Assembly (NCBI RefSeq): GCF_021130785.1
Contig: NC_060208.1
Span: 53,049,501 to 53,113,500, forward strand
Direction of reading: 5' to 3'
Length of the DNA: 64,000 bases
DNA from: Homalodisca vitripennis
Lineage: Eukaryota > Arthropoda > Insecta > Hemiptera > Cicadellidae
Shown here: in pieces, positions 24,881 through 38,760 of the stretch
Numbering within the stretch: position 1 is the first letter of the stretch
Layout of the letters: every line of letters starts with the position of its first letter
Made by a program: the position numbers and the translations under genes
Notes under the pieces: model-generated
What the model saw: the letters and a program-made list of their open reading frames with translations, nothing else
What the model was told of the DNA's origin: nothing
The model's database searches: none

Positions 24881-27357
24881 TATATTTACCATCAAGTATA
24901 AGGGGACTTGTCACTCGAGCTGTACCTGATCGACAACGACCACACTAACAAGAGTGCAACGACTGAAGAGAAGAAGAATAACCAAACATTCATTAAATTT
25001 TACTGAAATAGACTTTGGAATAGGCCTACCGGGGAAACCACATTAAAAAAATCGCGCTAGGTACACTACCTCATAGGTGGCGTGAAAACGTGTCCATATT
25101 ATAGACAACACAGCGTAAGAAAATGTTGTAATTTTTTTCTCAAAAATGGTTAGTGGTATGAAAAAAAGCACAAGGAGCATCTTTGTAGATATTTGCATGA
25201 TCTACAATTTTTTTTAACCTTTTTTTCATAAAATTAACCGTTTCGCTGAAAAATTAAAAAAAAAACCTATTTTTGTGAAATTTGACCTTGAATAAAACAT
25301 TTTGCAGACATGGGATCGATGGGGACTTTTCACAATTTCATAACAATGGTGTCCCTAACATCTATGCAAATTTTCAGCTTTCTGGGAATTTTTGCAAGGG
25401 TCAATGACTAAATTGACCGGACTATTAGTGATGTGCCGCTCTGGTCATTCACAGGGATGACCCAACCCTTCTGTGGAGTTGTAGTTCTCTGGGTTGCAAG
25501 AGTATTTCTCGTTGAAAACTGCATATCTGGAGAAGGATTCGCGTACGTTCTTATGCAGTAGCTCTTATGCAGTAGCCTAAGAATCTGGAAGTTGGAGAAC
25601 TCAATCCTGACTGCTCCGGAAGTTCCATCGTCGCCGGAAATTTCCATGCCGGGCGGTCTTGTGGGAGATGCCACAGACAGACACCAGGGTGTGGTCTACT
25701 CAAGTGGAATTAGTCCAGAATGTCAATCAACGTCTTATGTATGTATGCATGTCCTTGTGTAGGAAGGGATATTATTATAAAGGTTAATACGTGATTTTTC
25801 CTTGAATAATCTTGCTAAGATTGTCCTTACGTAATAAATTCCGAAATAATGTCGCTATCCGCTACTCCACGAGCATTTACTATCTGGAACTTCAGTACCA
25901 GAGCCTAAAACGAACATGAAGTAAACATGCTTGTAACTCTTGAATTAATGTCAAACAATATCGTACGTACTATTATTGTTTTATTGCGTGCAAGACTCCT
26001 GCTCAAGTAATCAGAACATATAACGTCATTAGGTGTTTCTTGTTCACCAGATAGGGTCGTATCTCCGAAGAATCAAATAGTCTAGACTCTAGAATATCAA
26101 ATTTACATGTTTTTAAATGGCAACGGATATAATTTATAAATCTAACATAGAAAAGCCTTGTATTCGGCCAGTTTTATAAAAGCTTAAACAATTTTGAAAT
26201 GTCTGACTCGCTCTATAGTGTTTTGTAATTTTAAGTTTTAAATTTGAATAATTAAAGCTACAATGTGCCAGAAAATGTGTATTTTTCTGATAATATGTGA
26301 CCAGAGTTTAAAAGTCATTGTTTAGAACACAATAGTCAATATTGTAAAAGGGAACGACTATTAACTAATTTATGCCACATGTTTACCGTCTGATGGACTG
26401 TACATTGGAAAACATCAAGTTTGTCTTAGTTATATTTGTATGAGATTGTTTGTAGGGGAAACCATATATAAAAACCTTAAATAATAAAACATTAAATTCT
26501 TCTGAAAATATCTAGACGCAGTAGATCTTAGCAAGCAGGTGTTGCTTCTTAATGTAGACTATTTCTCTGAGCGCGCAACAGGTGTGTTTGAATACTAAAC
26601 ATTGGATTCAAATACAAGTGGAATTACTTGTGATATTTTCTGAATAAAATTGTTACAGTATTTTAGACAGTGAATATACAGAACGTCATAATATTTAACC
26701 ATTTTACAGACATATGATTTGTTGTGCATACTATAACATACAGACTGTAATTCAAATCCTACTTTACACAATGTCAAAAAGAACGCTGTAGCTTACATAA
26801 ATAGAATATACAAATATTATTTTGAAGTTTTGGTTTGCAAAGATTTGCTTTGTGTAGACTACAAACATTTTATGAGGGCAAAATAAAAATGCCTTCGTTC
26901 TTGAAAATCATGAGCCATTGAGATTGGTAAATAATTAAATGTGGCAATTATACATGAATAATATACGTGCCTAGACAAGATAACGAACACTAAACTGATA
27001 AACTTCCTTCTTTGGTAAAGATACTAAATATATTACCATCGGATTTAAAAGTATAGCTATCCGTATTTGCACGTTAACTACAAACTAGTAAAAATAACGG
27101 GATTAAATTAAAATGTAGCTTTTTTATATTTGTGTTTATACATATCAGTTGGATATTTACAAATAAAAACTTTCCGTTTCTATGTAGATAAGAACGAAAA
27201 AGGTCCGAACTTGAAAAATCGACCTAATCCAAATCCAATCCAACTAAGACCAATTTTTTACAAAATTAAGTATAAATGAACTATTTTTATAATTAAATTT
27301 TACAATTATATAAAAAAATATGTTATTAACTTACAATATTAAAATCTGAGTGTGAGA
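24881..27357. other. Non-coding DNA
   Basis: The first ~500 bp (to about 25400), with long A/T runs, may be the 3' flank of the decayed element. An 88-codon minus-strand open frame at 25408-25674 is GC-rich but unrecognised. Nothing else is supported. Confidence 0.4.
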
Positions 27358-28013
27358 CAGCGTCAGATTTCAGACGCTGGAAGGTGAACTGAAGCCTAAC
27401 TCAACATTCACATTGAATCAACACTTCCTACCATAGCTACTTTATGAGTAGAAAACTCGATTGTTCCACTACGCTTAGACATCGCGTCAGATACATCATA
27501 GTGCACTCAATTGTGCACCTGATGAAGTAATGACGCTGCTTCTTTACCTAGATTACACTATATTTTGTAGTAGATGTCTGTATCTACATGTAATGAGTTC
27601 CTTTTGAGCTTCTTCGTCACCGATTTTTTAAATCTATTCCGACGAACATGAATCCAGATTACATGAGTCGAGTTTTTGACGGCGTCAGAGTCCAGACGCT
27701 GAACTAAGAGAATGGTGAACTGGAGCTAAACACAACATTCCCAGAGAAAACAAGTATCCTTACATGTATACATTCAAAATTGTGTACATTCAGTTCAAAT
27801 GGCCCAGAATAAACGAATTGGTTCAATTCATCATTACTGCCGTCCATGATTAAAACTAGATAATACTACACATGACGTAACTATGGTGGGAAGGGTTAAT
27901 TTGAAGACGGGTTGGGAAGGGTTGGTAGGAAAGGACAGTGTCATATTTCTGATGCTGCACTAAGTGGAAGATGAAATGAAGCTGAGCTCAACATTCGCAT
28001 AGATAATACTTGT
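27358..28013. repeat. Three diverged copies of a ~75-bp hairpin-containing repeat
   Basis: Related segments lie near 27358-27432, 27680-27752 and 27936-28013, spaced about 320 and 256 bp. Each begins with a GCGTCAGA..CAGACGC-type hairpin (degenerate in the third copy), followed by a GTGAACTGAAGC-like block and CAACATTC. They may be remnants of a longer tandem unit. Confidence 0.55.
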
Positions 28014-29539
28014 CGTTACTAAGTATTTGCATTACACTACGACACCAAATATTTATTTATTTGTGTGAAATGTGCAGCATACCGGGAGACTGCGTGGCAC
28101 GTTGCGTTTTATGACTCGATAAGCTGGCACAAAATATTCTATACATTTACAATGCATAATTGTTTTAATACTTTTAAGAGTATTAAGTGGATGGTATTTG
28201 GGAACAAAAATATGTCTATGTCTTATTAGTAGTAACTGACATAGGTTTTGTGTGGTTGAATATGAAAATCCAGACATATTTATAAAGTTTCGCATTTATA
28301 ATATTAATAGGATTACCAAAAAAAATTCCCGCTCAAGCCCCCTCCCTCCCAAAGATTAATTGTGATAACACGCGAATTACTATAAAGATACTACTAGTGC
28401 AAAAAAGTATTCCCCATCCCCCCAACGCCAACTTCGTTGCTCCCAGAGGGTATATTTCGAGACACATAACAATAAAGTCTTGACCAACTGTTATTTATTG
28501 AGGGTTTTTTATAGTTATAGGTTTTTATAGTTGTGGAACACTCCAAATAAAATATTGAAACGCTAGTCAAACCGAGTTCAAGAGCTCTCGCTAGTACTGA
28601 GCATCCATGTTGTCTTATTGTCAGATTGAAAGGAATAATTCTTAAGAACTTCTTAGGAACAATAATATTATACAAGTTTTACGTATTGATCAAAGGCGTG
28701 CAGAGCTAGTTTCTCCTAAAAACGAGAGAAAGTAAACTTTACTGTAAGGCTGGGTTATAGAGAGTTACTGCTATTCCAGAATAAGTTATACCTTAATTCA
28801 TGTTTTTTAATTTACTCCTTGATTTAGGATCGTAGAAATATTAGATTGTGTAACTGCATGCTTGGAAAGGAACTGTTCTGACTAAACTATATAAAAGAAA
28901 TGGGTACTATCTTTTTAGAATAAAATAGATTAAAATTGGATTTTAGCTTTTTCATAATTGACTTAAGGAACTTACAATTAATTAATTTAAATAAATTTTA
29001 GTTTCATGTGAAATATCATATGTTCTGATACATTAAATACAGTGAACCTTAAATTTACTTTATTTTTAATAATTATAATTTCTATTAATTGTAGTTCAGA
29101 TATAATTTGTATACTAAACTTGAAAGATCTGTATAAGGTGAAATTGTTAGAGCGGTCGCTGTGCAGGCGCACACTGCCACTACAATCGTCGAATCGTCGT
29201 TATATTACCGTCGCTGTCCAGGCAGTGAACTGTTGATATAAAATTGATATACTCACAATCTTTTAAATCTATAGTTTATTATTAGTTAATACATATCAGG
29301 TTTCGTGAAAAGGTTGTTAGAGTAATATTAACTATTTTACGTGCTTAATTCAACGAATACGCCAATTTCGCAGCGTGAAAAGAACCTAGATTACCCTCAA
29401 TGAATACATATAATATTGTATTCGGAATACCTGTTCTTAATTCTTTGTTAGTTCCGACAAATCTTTTATTAATTCAACGATAATAAACATTTTACAGCAA
29501 TTTTAAACATTTTAATTCAATGTGCGAAACCTAAACCCA
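28014..29539. other. Non-coding DNA
   Basis: I see no supported gene or repeat in this stretch. Confidence 0.4.
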
Positions 29540-29757
29540 TAGCATGACATGAAGCTTACCTACCAAGTTTTGTTCTGCCCGTTCCGATGGATCATTGTCC
29601 TGTTTGAGGAACTTATAAAACAGAATAAGGGGGAGAGACGATTCAGTACAAGGTGGATAATACTGATACAAAGTACGGTCAGAGACAGGATTTGAACCTG
29701 CACTATGCCTCACTCAAATAGAGATAGCGATGTCTTAGACCGCTCGCCATCGGCTCT
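29540..29757 (-). mobile_element. tRNA-derived SINE or tRNA pseudogene
   Basis: Read on the minus strand, the right part looks like a tRNA with a long variable arm: GATGGCGAGCGGTCTAAGAC (A-box region, about 29731-29750) and GGTTCAAATCC (29688-29698), which fits the B-box consensus. The A-box to B-box spacing suits a Leu/Ser-type tRNA, but the acceptor ends do not pair well. The sequence continues for about 150 bp beyond the tRNA part without a clear A tail, so the 3' boundary is uncertain. A functional tRNA gene is unlikely. Confidence 0.5.
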
Positions 29758-31490
29758 ATGATACAATGTGATAATAAGGTTTATGAAGTTGGTTAGGTGA
29801 GGGTGACATGCAGATTACATAAGGGAAGAACGTAATTACGTCAGGGCACAGGAAAAACCAGCTGGTCGTCATGCCACCGCCAATCAGGTCTACTGTTCCT
29901 AACAACATCACTAACAATATAACAAATCACTAATTTATTTAGGCCTATAGACCAGAAACTTCATTTGTTGTTAAATGACGTAGCTAGTATAACGAATACA
30001 ATACATAATTTAAGGAAAATATAAATTAAATAAAAGAAAAATAAACCAATTTCAAGATTGAAATGAATCCATCCTTGAAATGGTGCCTTAATGAACTGTA
30101 AATATACTAAGCGGAATGGAAATTATATAGAAATCTAGTAGTGAGTTTGAAGGTCTAATTTCAGAAAATATTCTTAAAAATGACGTGAACAAACTCCAAA
30201 CTGCAGTGAGTGCGGGTGAACAGTATTCACGTAGTAATCGTTTGGAAATCAAAGGGGTGTCAGAGATAAAGAACGAAATAATTATGTATTTTGTAAAATA
30301 CATCGCAAACTCAATTAATTTCAATCTTAATGAGGGGAAGATAGATAGATTCTGTCTATCAGTAAGCGAAAACTAATATCCAACAAGCTTCCCATGTATA
30401 GTTATCAAATTCTGTAGAAGACTGTAGCTAGAGTATAAATATGAGGAAGAAAACGGGTGAAGACCGGGTTTAAACAGCTAAGCTGGGGTACGAAAGTGAG
30501 AACCGAATCTTCATAGCTTTGTCCATGGCGAGGGACACGCCATCGTTGTATAATCACATTCGGGACTTCAAAAGAGGTCATTGCTATAAATACGCATGTA
30601 TTACCAGTATAGGCAAAATATTCATCAGGAAGGATGAAGGAATGAGAGCTGTTACATTACTGCGAAGTCCTGAAATAGGACCTATGTAGTTTATTCTTTT
30701 TTTTAACTGTCGTATGTTGACATACAGTTTTTATTTTCATGTAGAAAATGTATAATGTTAGTACCACTGATTAGCAAATAAACCAACTTTGGCCGACCAA
30801 CCTCCTTTCTCCGTTATTCCCTCTCCTTTTTACATTCGTCTTATGGGTGACCTCGTTGGCAACGTGAAAATTGAAGAGCAAACAGATTTGTACACAAACT
30901 TTTTTTTCTTATTTAAGCCTCAGCGTCTTAGCTATTCCGGCTTCGATGTTCTCTGGTTTTTATTGTCAAAGTACATGATTGAACCTCTAGTAGGAGGAGG
31001 ACTAAACAAACTTAGTACAACCATTTGATATTCTAACATGTGACATAGAAACATATGTAATGAGATTATTTTGTTAAATTGGTTGGTTTTGTTACATTTT
31101 TGGGTCTTTCAATACTTTGTTGAATCGGTAGACAAAATATAGTTCGATATTGATTCATTTCCCTCTATGGGATTTCGCTTAGCATTGGCAAAACCAGGGT
31201 GATATCGTGATAAAGAAATTATTGTATATATGGATTTTAAATTGTGTATCCTGTTACGTGACATTGTCTGGCATAATCCTAGACCTTGTTAGCGAAGCCA
31301 CTCAGGGTGCTGGACAAATTCTTTTTCTTTCTGTCTGCATAATTTGTTCATCATAGATTTTCCCTCCTTCTAAGCATAATTGATTGATATGAAGCCTTTA
31401 ATTTCAAAATTCTACAGATTAGTATTAAATATAACAATTTGCATTGCTTGAAGTATTTATTTTTCAAAGGAACACACTTGTGTATGGGAT
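29758..31490. other. Non-coding DNA upstream of the first F-box gene
   Basis: No supported gene. Short open frames at 30185 and 30789 overlap others and have no recognisable features. Confidence 0.4.
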
Positions 31491-31595
31491 GATGTGATTA
31501 TGTAAACAGTTGGCAGATTGATAACATCTGTCACTACTCGAGTGATAGTGACTCATCGTTTCTCCTTGACATTGACAGAGTGTTTGTTCAGTCAG

Positions 31596-31720
31596 GTGAG
31601 TGTCGTTAGATGATACTGGTGCAACTGGCGCAGGTTTTGCTTTTATAACGCATCATCAGAACGAACGAGGTTAAAGTATGTGTAGTTGTAATCGAATTGA
31701 AATTTAATTCTTTCTTACAG
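31596..31720 (+). other. Probable 5' UTR intron of F-box gene 1
   Basis: The sequence GTCAG|GTGAGTGTC at 31591-31600 is a strong 5' splice site, and TTCTTTCTTACAG ending at 31720 is a strong 3' splice site. A second acceptor, TTGTCTTTCAG, ends at 31737. Either would join a short untranslated exon to the coding exon, whose ATG lies 23 or 6 bases downstream. The 125-bp length is typical of an insect intron. No TATA box is obvious upstream. Confidence 0.55.
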
Positions 31721-31742
31721 AACAATTTGTCTTTCAGTGAAA

Positions 31743-33089
31743 ATGTTAAAGAATCTACCAGTGGAAGTTTTAGAATATATATTCCAGTACCTCAATGTAG
31801 AAGACTTGATGATCGCTTGTGAGGCCATGGGTATGGATTTCAATGAGACATTCTGGTCTACAATTTGCAAGAGGGAAGGACTCACCAAACTGGAAGGTGT
31901 AGACGACAGCTGGAAAAATGTCATCCATCGGGAATCAAACTGGAGATTGGGACATTTTGAGAAGCGTGAGTACATCGTAGACTGTAATGATATACCTCAT
32001 CCTCTCTCGCCTCGTCCATGCAAGATATCACATGAGGTACATGGCGAAAATATACTATTATGTGACGAAACTACATCTACGTTAGAAGTCTTCAATGTGT
32101 GCGGCACACCAACTTTACTCACCACAATGTATGATGTAGATTGGTTTGAAGCGTTTGGTTCCAAGTTGCTGGTCTGTACTAAATCTGCGCACACAATTTA
32201 TGAGATAAGGCAACGTCAATACCATGAGATTTTTCGAGCAAAGCATAAAGGAATTGCTATTAATGAACTCTATCTGTCTAATGAGTTCTTCACTTTTGTG
32301 AGCACTACGCCAGGGCGTATCACAGTTGCAGATTTAGTAAAACGTGACCAATTTCATTGGACTGTGCTACAATATGATAACATTTATTCATTGTCAATAT
32401 CTGGGGCCGTATTGAATATGATTTATGGTGGAGGGATAAACTTTTATTTGAATCTAGGAAGATATGATTTGCATAAGAGAGAACCCATAAACAATGTAGT
32501 CTTATCTGAAGGTGCGCTACAGTCAATAATTCTACAGCTGGAACTTAGAACCACTTCCCAGCTTTTGGTGTATAAGATATTCAATGCATCAGGTAACTTG
32601 CCTGTCTATGTCAGAGGAGCCAATGGAGAATTGGTCAAAACTTTTCCGGATTGTAATTTTTTGGCTGTGGAAGGAGAGTATGTAATTTATTTCAAATCCG
32701 GGAACCAAAATGAATTGTGCATTTGGACAAACAAGAACCCAGATGATGATTCAGTCAAATTAGAGCTTGACGGGAACTTAAGCAGATGTAGCAAAAGATG
32801 TATATCTAGTTCACTGCTGGTTCTGACGTTTGGTAATAACTGTTTCAAAATAATTGATTTTCAGAAAGCAACTTTTCTGAATGAAATCAAGTTTGACGTT
32901 ATGGAGGCATATGGTGAACCTATTCAGATTTTGGTAACCCAGTACTATTTTGTATTGCTTAAAGTGATTCCAAAGAAGCAACAGAAGGAACGTAAGGGTA
33001 GAACAAAACAGGCACCAAGTGGAAATTATCAGCTGGGTTGGATTATTTACGATTTTAAGGCTAAAGTTGACTCAGCTGCCCTCCAGTAG
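31743..33089 (+). CDS. F-box protein with beta-propeller-like C-terminal region
   Basis: This is a single uninterrupted 448-codon frame. Residues 2-43 form an F-box (LKNLPVEVLEYIFQYL, NVEDL, and W38 closing the motif), which by family knowledge binds Skp1 in an SCF ubiquitin ligase. A WKNV...SNWRLGHF segment at about residues 60-75 resembles the linker after the F-box in FBXW proteins. The rest consists of repeated beta-strand-like stretches (LEVFNV, LLVCTK, FTFVST, ELCIWTNKN, GWIIYDF) without canonical WD dipeptides, suggesting a degenerate propeller that would hold the substrate. A lysine/arginine-rich patch lies near residues 415-430. I chose the ATG at 31743; an in-frame GTG at 31737 lies at the upstream splice acceptor. 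The substrate is unknown. The paralogue at 40481-41935 lies on the opposite strand, tail to tail. Confidence 0.85.
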   Translation: MLKNLPVEVLEYIFQYLNVEDLMIACEAMGMDFNETFWSTICKREGLTKLEGVDDSWKNVIHRESNWRLGHFEKREYIVDCNDIPHPLSPRPCKISHEVHGENILLCDETTSTLEVFNVCGTPTLLTTMYDVDWFEAFGSKLLVCTKSAHTIYEIRQRQYHEIFRAKHKGIAINELYLSNEFFTFVSTTPGRITVADLVKRDQFHWTVLQYDNIYSLSISGAVLNMIYGGGINFYLNLGRYDLHKREPINNVVLSEGALQSIILQLELRTTSQLLVYKIFNASGNLPVYVRGANGELVKTFPDCNFLAVEGEYVIYFKSGNQNELCIWTNKNPDDDSVKLELDGNLSRCSKRCISSSLLVLTFGNNCFKIIDFQKATFLNEIKFDVMEAYGEPIQILVTQYYFVLLKVIPKKQQKERKGRTKQAPSGNYQLGWIIYDFKAKVDSAALQ

Positions 33090-33308
33090 TCAAGATTGGT
33101 AAAAAATTAATATGGTATTTGTGTAGTATATAATATGGCTTATTGTTGAAGTGTACAGTGTAGATCAAATTATTTGATTAACTTTGCTGTTATGTTAACT
33201 AGGTTTTGACTGGGCTACAGTTGACTAATAACTAAACAAATAACATAGTTACTGATTTACAGTCTGTTGCAGAACTATTGATATGTTTTGATTTGCATAG
33301 AACTGAAT

Positions 33309-33314
33309 AATAAA
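33309..33314 (+). terminator. Polyadenylation signal of F-box gene 1
   Basis: AATAAA lies about 220 bp after the stop codon, followed by a T-rich stretch. It is the first canonical signal downstream. Confidence 0.5.
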
Positions 33315-36126
33315 ATCACATACATAATTCTGGTGCTTTCTTTTGCTTTACCCTCAGTTAAGTTAATGGAAACCTTTTCAAAACTCTACCTTGCATTCAT
33401 GCCTAACTACTGCCAATCGAGAAATACTTTTAGTTCAATATAATTGACTTATATAAAAGTAAATCAAGAAGTAAATGTATACACTTGTTTTATGCTGTTT
33501 TACAAAAAATGGTCGAATCGATATATGTATCGATTAGTTTACAATATGTTGAAGATATAATAAATCATATCTCAATAAGGGATTAAAAATTGAAAAAAAT
33601 GAATAGAAAGTTTGATTTATAAATTTTGTACAGCAAAGAGATTTTTGTTTGTGCTAGCAATTAGCAAAGTTCAATATAAACAGTTCGTCAAAATAAATAA
33701 TTATTAAAATAGTAATAAAGATGATTGAAAAGGATTCCAGAACACTTTTTACTTTTCTCTAGGTTAATAAATGACGAAGTTGTGAAGAAAATAATATTTA
33801 AGTCTTCTAGGGGTTACAGCCCATTTCAACTCCTGCAGGTTGTTGATCTTCATAAAAAAATTTTTACTTTGTAAGTTCATAGCACAAGGAACGTGTGTAA
33901 TATTTATAATCTTTATAGGACATCGCGAATTTGAATATACATAGTTTTTATAGGGTTGCAACCCTCTTTCAGTCCCTATGGATAATTGACAAATCATGAA
34001 GCATGAGCGCGCCAAATTTCAACTTTCTGAGATATTGGGGAGAATTAGTGATGAGTGAGAGGGTACCAAAGCTCCAAAACTCCTTTATACATACACAAAG
34101 TGTATGTGAAATAATTAAAACACAACCCTTTACCATTAAAATCCTTCACAATAACAAGTGAGCCATATTTCCAAAAAATCTACTAAATATTTTAATGAAT
34201 ATTAATCCTCAATCCCAGTTATGATTTTTATCTATTATCCTTACATAAAGTCCTAAAAACTGAAATATCATTCAGTCGTCCTATAATCAACTCATTATCA
34301 TGTCCCACAGAAAAAAACATTAACGTTTGTAGATGTGAGCCTACAGGAGTTTGTCAAAAAAAAATAACTTGCTATTTGAAAAACAGAATGTTTTATTAAA
34401 AAGTTGACAAAGGAATTCCCTAACCTAGTAGAACAAATGTAACGTTAGTACTATATTCATGTATAATTTTAAAAGGTTAATACTACGAAAATAATAACCA
34501 CCATAGCAGTCAACTAAGTTAAGTCACATGGCTTTATGCTTTTTTGGACCATTGAAGATGAGGCGTTAAAACTTAACTCATAAATACTATATATAAATAT
34601 TTATTTTGTGATGCAAATATATTGTTTTCCACCGTACTGGAGGATGGGGCACAAGAAGTCAGAAGAAAATTTTAAATGAGAGCATAGGACGAATAGTATA
34701 TCAAATTAAAGGTGTCTAGACTCTCAGCAGAATACAATACCGCAATTCTGACCTCACACGGTTTGTTGATTTATGGCCCGATTTCAATTAAATATAACAA
34801 AGAGGCCGAAGAATTAGGAGGGAAGCTGTCAGACATTGATAGCTTACTCTGTTCCGGGTTGACAAACATTACATTTAGAGCCAAGGGAACCGAGCCTCAA
34901 TGTGAGGTGAAGATTATTTCAACTAAAATTTTCTGGAAGCTTTGTTTTTTGAAGGACCCTTTATGTAACTTGAGTAAGATTGGATTTCAAATTAAAGATC
35001 CGATTTCAAAGGATCACTGAGAGGACTAATGCATATGATGGATAAGTTTTTGTCTCTCTGAAGTTAACAAGGTAGGATTACGCCACACCAAGTGTTATTC
35101 GCTGAGGTTACATGCACAATATCAAGTCTATAGCTCATTTTATTCTCAAGGTGTCCTGCGAACAGATCTGATCATCATTTAGAAAAGAAATGTTTAAATC
35201 CCCCGGCACACAAAAAAAAATTAAATCATTTTTATCCTAAATTTCAAAGTCTACAGATGAAATCTTTCTCAAGATATCTAGGCACATAATACGTTCACAT
35301 TTATGTTAATTGAGTTTGGTATCATAGCAGTTTTTAAATAATATAAGCTCATGTAAGGTAGGGATAGTAGAACAACGCAAAAGCGCACCAATATCAAATC
35401 TTGTTACCAACTTTAAACATTGACTTACCACTCTATTTCTTCTTACTGCTGAATGAATACGCTGAATGTCACATGTCATTATCTCATATGGTGGCACTCA
35501 GCTTGTTTAAAAATTTATTTATTCTGATATTTTGTTGTTGTAATCATGATTAACCATAAACACAATGTAAAAATTAGTTAATACTCAGCCAAATTAATGA
35601 ACTGATAGATATATTATGATTTACATGCCAACCTTGTCAAAAAAACTCCAACTTTCACATTTCATAACTCCGATCCGATAAATACCAAACTTATATACAA
35701 GATAAGTACAAGTGCACTGTTTTTGAGTAGTAATTTTAGAATTATATGACAAAATTGTCATCTTCTATCTTGTCAGGTTGATTAAAGATTTGGTATTGGT
35801 CTCATTATGGATCTCTTAGTCATTATCTTTGGCATGTAATTTTGTTACCCACAATTCAAAATATATAATTTTTAACACAGATTTTGTTGAGCACATTTTG
35901 TTTATTTACTGCAGCAAATTGAAGTTTGAACATGCAAACCCCCAGACCTGAGCATCTTGACCTTTAATAATAACTTCTATATGCATTTTAAATATATTTA
36001 GGAATTTTTATTTTTTTTTTTTTGTAATGAGTTGCAAAATGTGACATGAAAAAGGTAGTCTGGAAAAAAGTGGTGATTATATACTTTAGGCACAATCTTA
36101 GGATTGAGAGAATCATATATACACAC

Positions 36127-36180
<54 letters not shown>

Positions 36181-37869
36181 CTGTAAGTAAAAAGTTAATA
36201 CTCATCACTTATTAATTACTATAGCTGTTGTGTCATAGCTAAATTACTACATACACCACCTTTTCACAAAATTTAATAATAAAAAAAGTTACATCACGGT
36301 ATATGGTCTGGATCACAAATAATAATAGATTGTGTTGTTTAAAGCAGATTTTTAATAAAGAACACAGTGTGATGAAGTAAATTTAAATTAATTAAGAGCT
36401 ATTTAATACATTAGGGGGTGTTCCAAGCTTTAAAAAGACTTTAAGAAATGCACACATAAATAAGAACAGCTTTTAAAAAAACCTCTGGCAATCAGCTGAG
36501 GTAACTTTAATTTCCTAGAAGTACTATAACATAACTATCGAAAATAATATTATTAATTCCAATTGTTTTTCTGCTTTTAAATATATTTATGTATACAAAT
36601 CAGAAAAATATGTATTGATACAGTACACAGATAGATATATCTTTATCTCTCCATTTATACATTTTACGATATAGTTGTTTTCTAACTAAAAATGTCATGA
36701 ACACATGCTTTTTAGTGATGGAAGCGGTTTGGAAGTATGTAATACGAGTTCAACCATATTCATAAAAATTATTTTCTAAATTAATAGACATTCACTTTAA
36801 CATTCAAGATGTTATATAATTTCTTTATTTTCGTGCATTTAACGAATTTAATGTAATGTCTTCATGATGTTTGGTATCCTGTTTTATTCACTAATTTAAA
36901 TTTAGTAATTGAGAATTTCATGCATAACTGTGTAACAGGTCTGAATAAAATGGGAACAAAATTATTTATTTATTTTTTGTATGGTTCCACACTTTGTGTA
37001 TTAAAACACTTATGGTAAAAATTTAGCATATTTATATATATATAAAGCTTTTATACAGGTTGAGGTATTGGTGAAATTTAAAATTAACGTCTCTAACTGT
37101 TCACCATTTTGAACCTTGACGTGAAAATTTCTATTATATTTTAAGTTATAGTACCTGTATAGCATATGTATAAGTTTAACAGTTGTACATAAAACCTCTA
37201 TAAGGTAAAAAACAGACAAAATATAAAATTGTAAAACTTTTATTTATAAAAACGTTTTCCTAGTTTTAATATTTTTTAACTAATTTACGAAATTTGCCGA
37301 CATACTTTTAAACGATTTTGAATATACAGGGTGTCTATCTCATTATGATTGACCAATATTTCAGAAATCAGTTCAGGATATTTAAACAAGAAAATGTTTT
37401 TTGAACAAATGTCCAAAAATGTTTTATATTCCATCTGTCTAATATTTTATAGAAATGTACTTTTTATTTAAAAAACTGTTTAATTTACTGTACTAAGACT
37501 TAACATTACTGTGAGTGTCATTAAGTATAACACAAACAATGGTTATGTGTGTGACCAATCAAATTATTGTGTTGCAGTTTTAAAATTTTAATACCAAATT
37601 TCCTGTATACTGAACCTTATACTAGTACATAATATTTAATAAAATATGTACAATGTTCTACATAACCTTACTATTTAGGAATACAATAAAGTAGGTAGGT
37701 TTAAACATTTATCAAGTTTGTCAATAATGTAATCCAATGACATCATACTGTACTATAATCAATAATTAGAATTTGCTTTGGTATAAGCAAATATTTGGTA
37801 CAACAATGCTTATTTTTAAATTGACTAAAGTCATAAACTTATCCCCAAGATAAATTTGCACATATGAGA
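33315..37869. other. Intergenic DNA between the two F-box genes
   Basis: No supported gene. Contains a mixed (AC)n/(TA)n microsatellite at 36119-36178. A 102-codon frame at 34712 has no recognisable feature. Confidence 0.45.
36119..36178. repeat. (AC)n-(TA)n microsatellite
   Basis: A short AC run followed by about 45 bp of TA dinucleotides. Confidence 0.95.
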
Positions 37870-38760
37870 GAGGCTTGAAAGCTATATGGAGGGTCGAAGA
37901 AATACAATCAAAACTTCTCCCAGTTCTAAGGTGCCCCAAGGATCTTTGCTTGGACTAGCATTCTTAATTATATTTGTTAACGACTCCCCATAATGTATGC
38001 CAATGATATAACTATACTACTAAACAGACCATCATCAGACGACATACCAATGTCATTTTATGTTATCAATACTGCAATGGAACAACCTGGTCACAAATCC
38101 AACTAAAACCAGTCGGACAGCATTTTGAAAACAAGTATCTGAAGTTCAAATCATTCATGATGTACAAATGGAGTTACAAGTTAAGTTCCTGGATCTGACT
38201 ATAGATAATAATAGGATGTAGACACCACACACAGATACTCTTAACAAAAATTGAATACTAGTCTGTATATGATAAAACAAATCGCATCCCTCAGCAACAG
38301 TGACATAGCTAGATTGGCCTAATTCTCTTTTATTGAAATCCATCTAAGATACAGCATTGCTGCATGGAGAAGTACATCAGCAACAAATCTAAAAAGAGTT
38401 CTGATTATCCAGAAAAAATCTGTCAGAGTTCTAAAAAGGCTACACCACCTGGAAAGTTGCAGATTCATCCAAATCTTTGAAAAGTATGACAAAGAATTAT
38501 GCATCCTAGAAGTTGTAATGTAGCCTATGCTGATGGAGAAGATCTGCTAAGAAACAGGAATATCCACCATTACGATACCAGAAATAGTAAATTATAAAAT
38601 CTTCCAGTACACCATCTGAAGAAGAAATCTAAGCCATCCTAGATTAGCAGAAAATGTCCCCTATTTTTGTTTATAGAATTAACAATGGTGAAGCATCTAC
38701 AGCTACTGCAGAGTACACAATGAGGTATTCAAACCATTGTCAACAATCAATAAATAAGTG
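37870..38760 (+). pseudogene. Decayed LINE reverse transcriptase fragment
   Basis: Near 37930 one frame reads VPQGSLLGLAFLIIFVNDSP, the RT motif-B block with the ND.P of LINE ORF2. Near 38325-38510, SFIEIHLRYSIAAWRST, then LIIQKKSVRVLKRL, matches the C-terminal W-G-S...QK..R region of Jockey/CR1 ORF2. Stops and indels are frequent and the catalytic YADD block is degraded. No endonuclease part is seen, as expected for a 5'-truncated insertion. Confidence 0.7.

Noticed and set aside
25408..25674. 88-codon minus-strand open frame
   Set aside because: GC-rich but with no family resemblance, and the coding sense is not supported by any neighbouring feature.
31737..31742. Upstream GTG start for the first F-box gene
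   Set aside because: The GTG sits at the splice acceptor and the ATG two codons later precedes the F-box directly; eukaryotic initiation favours the ATG.
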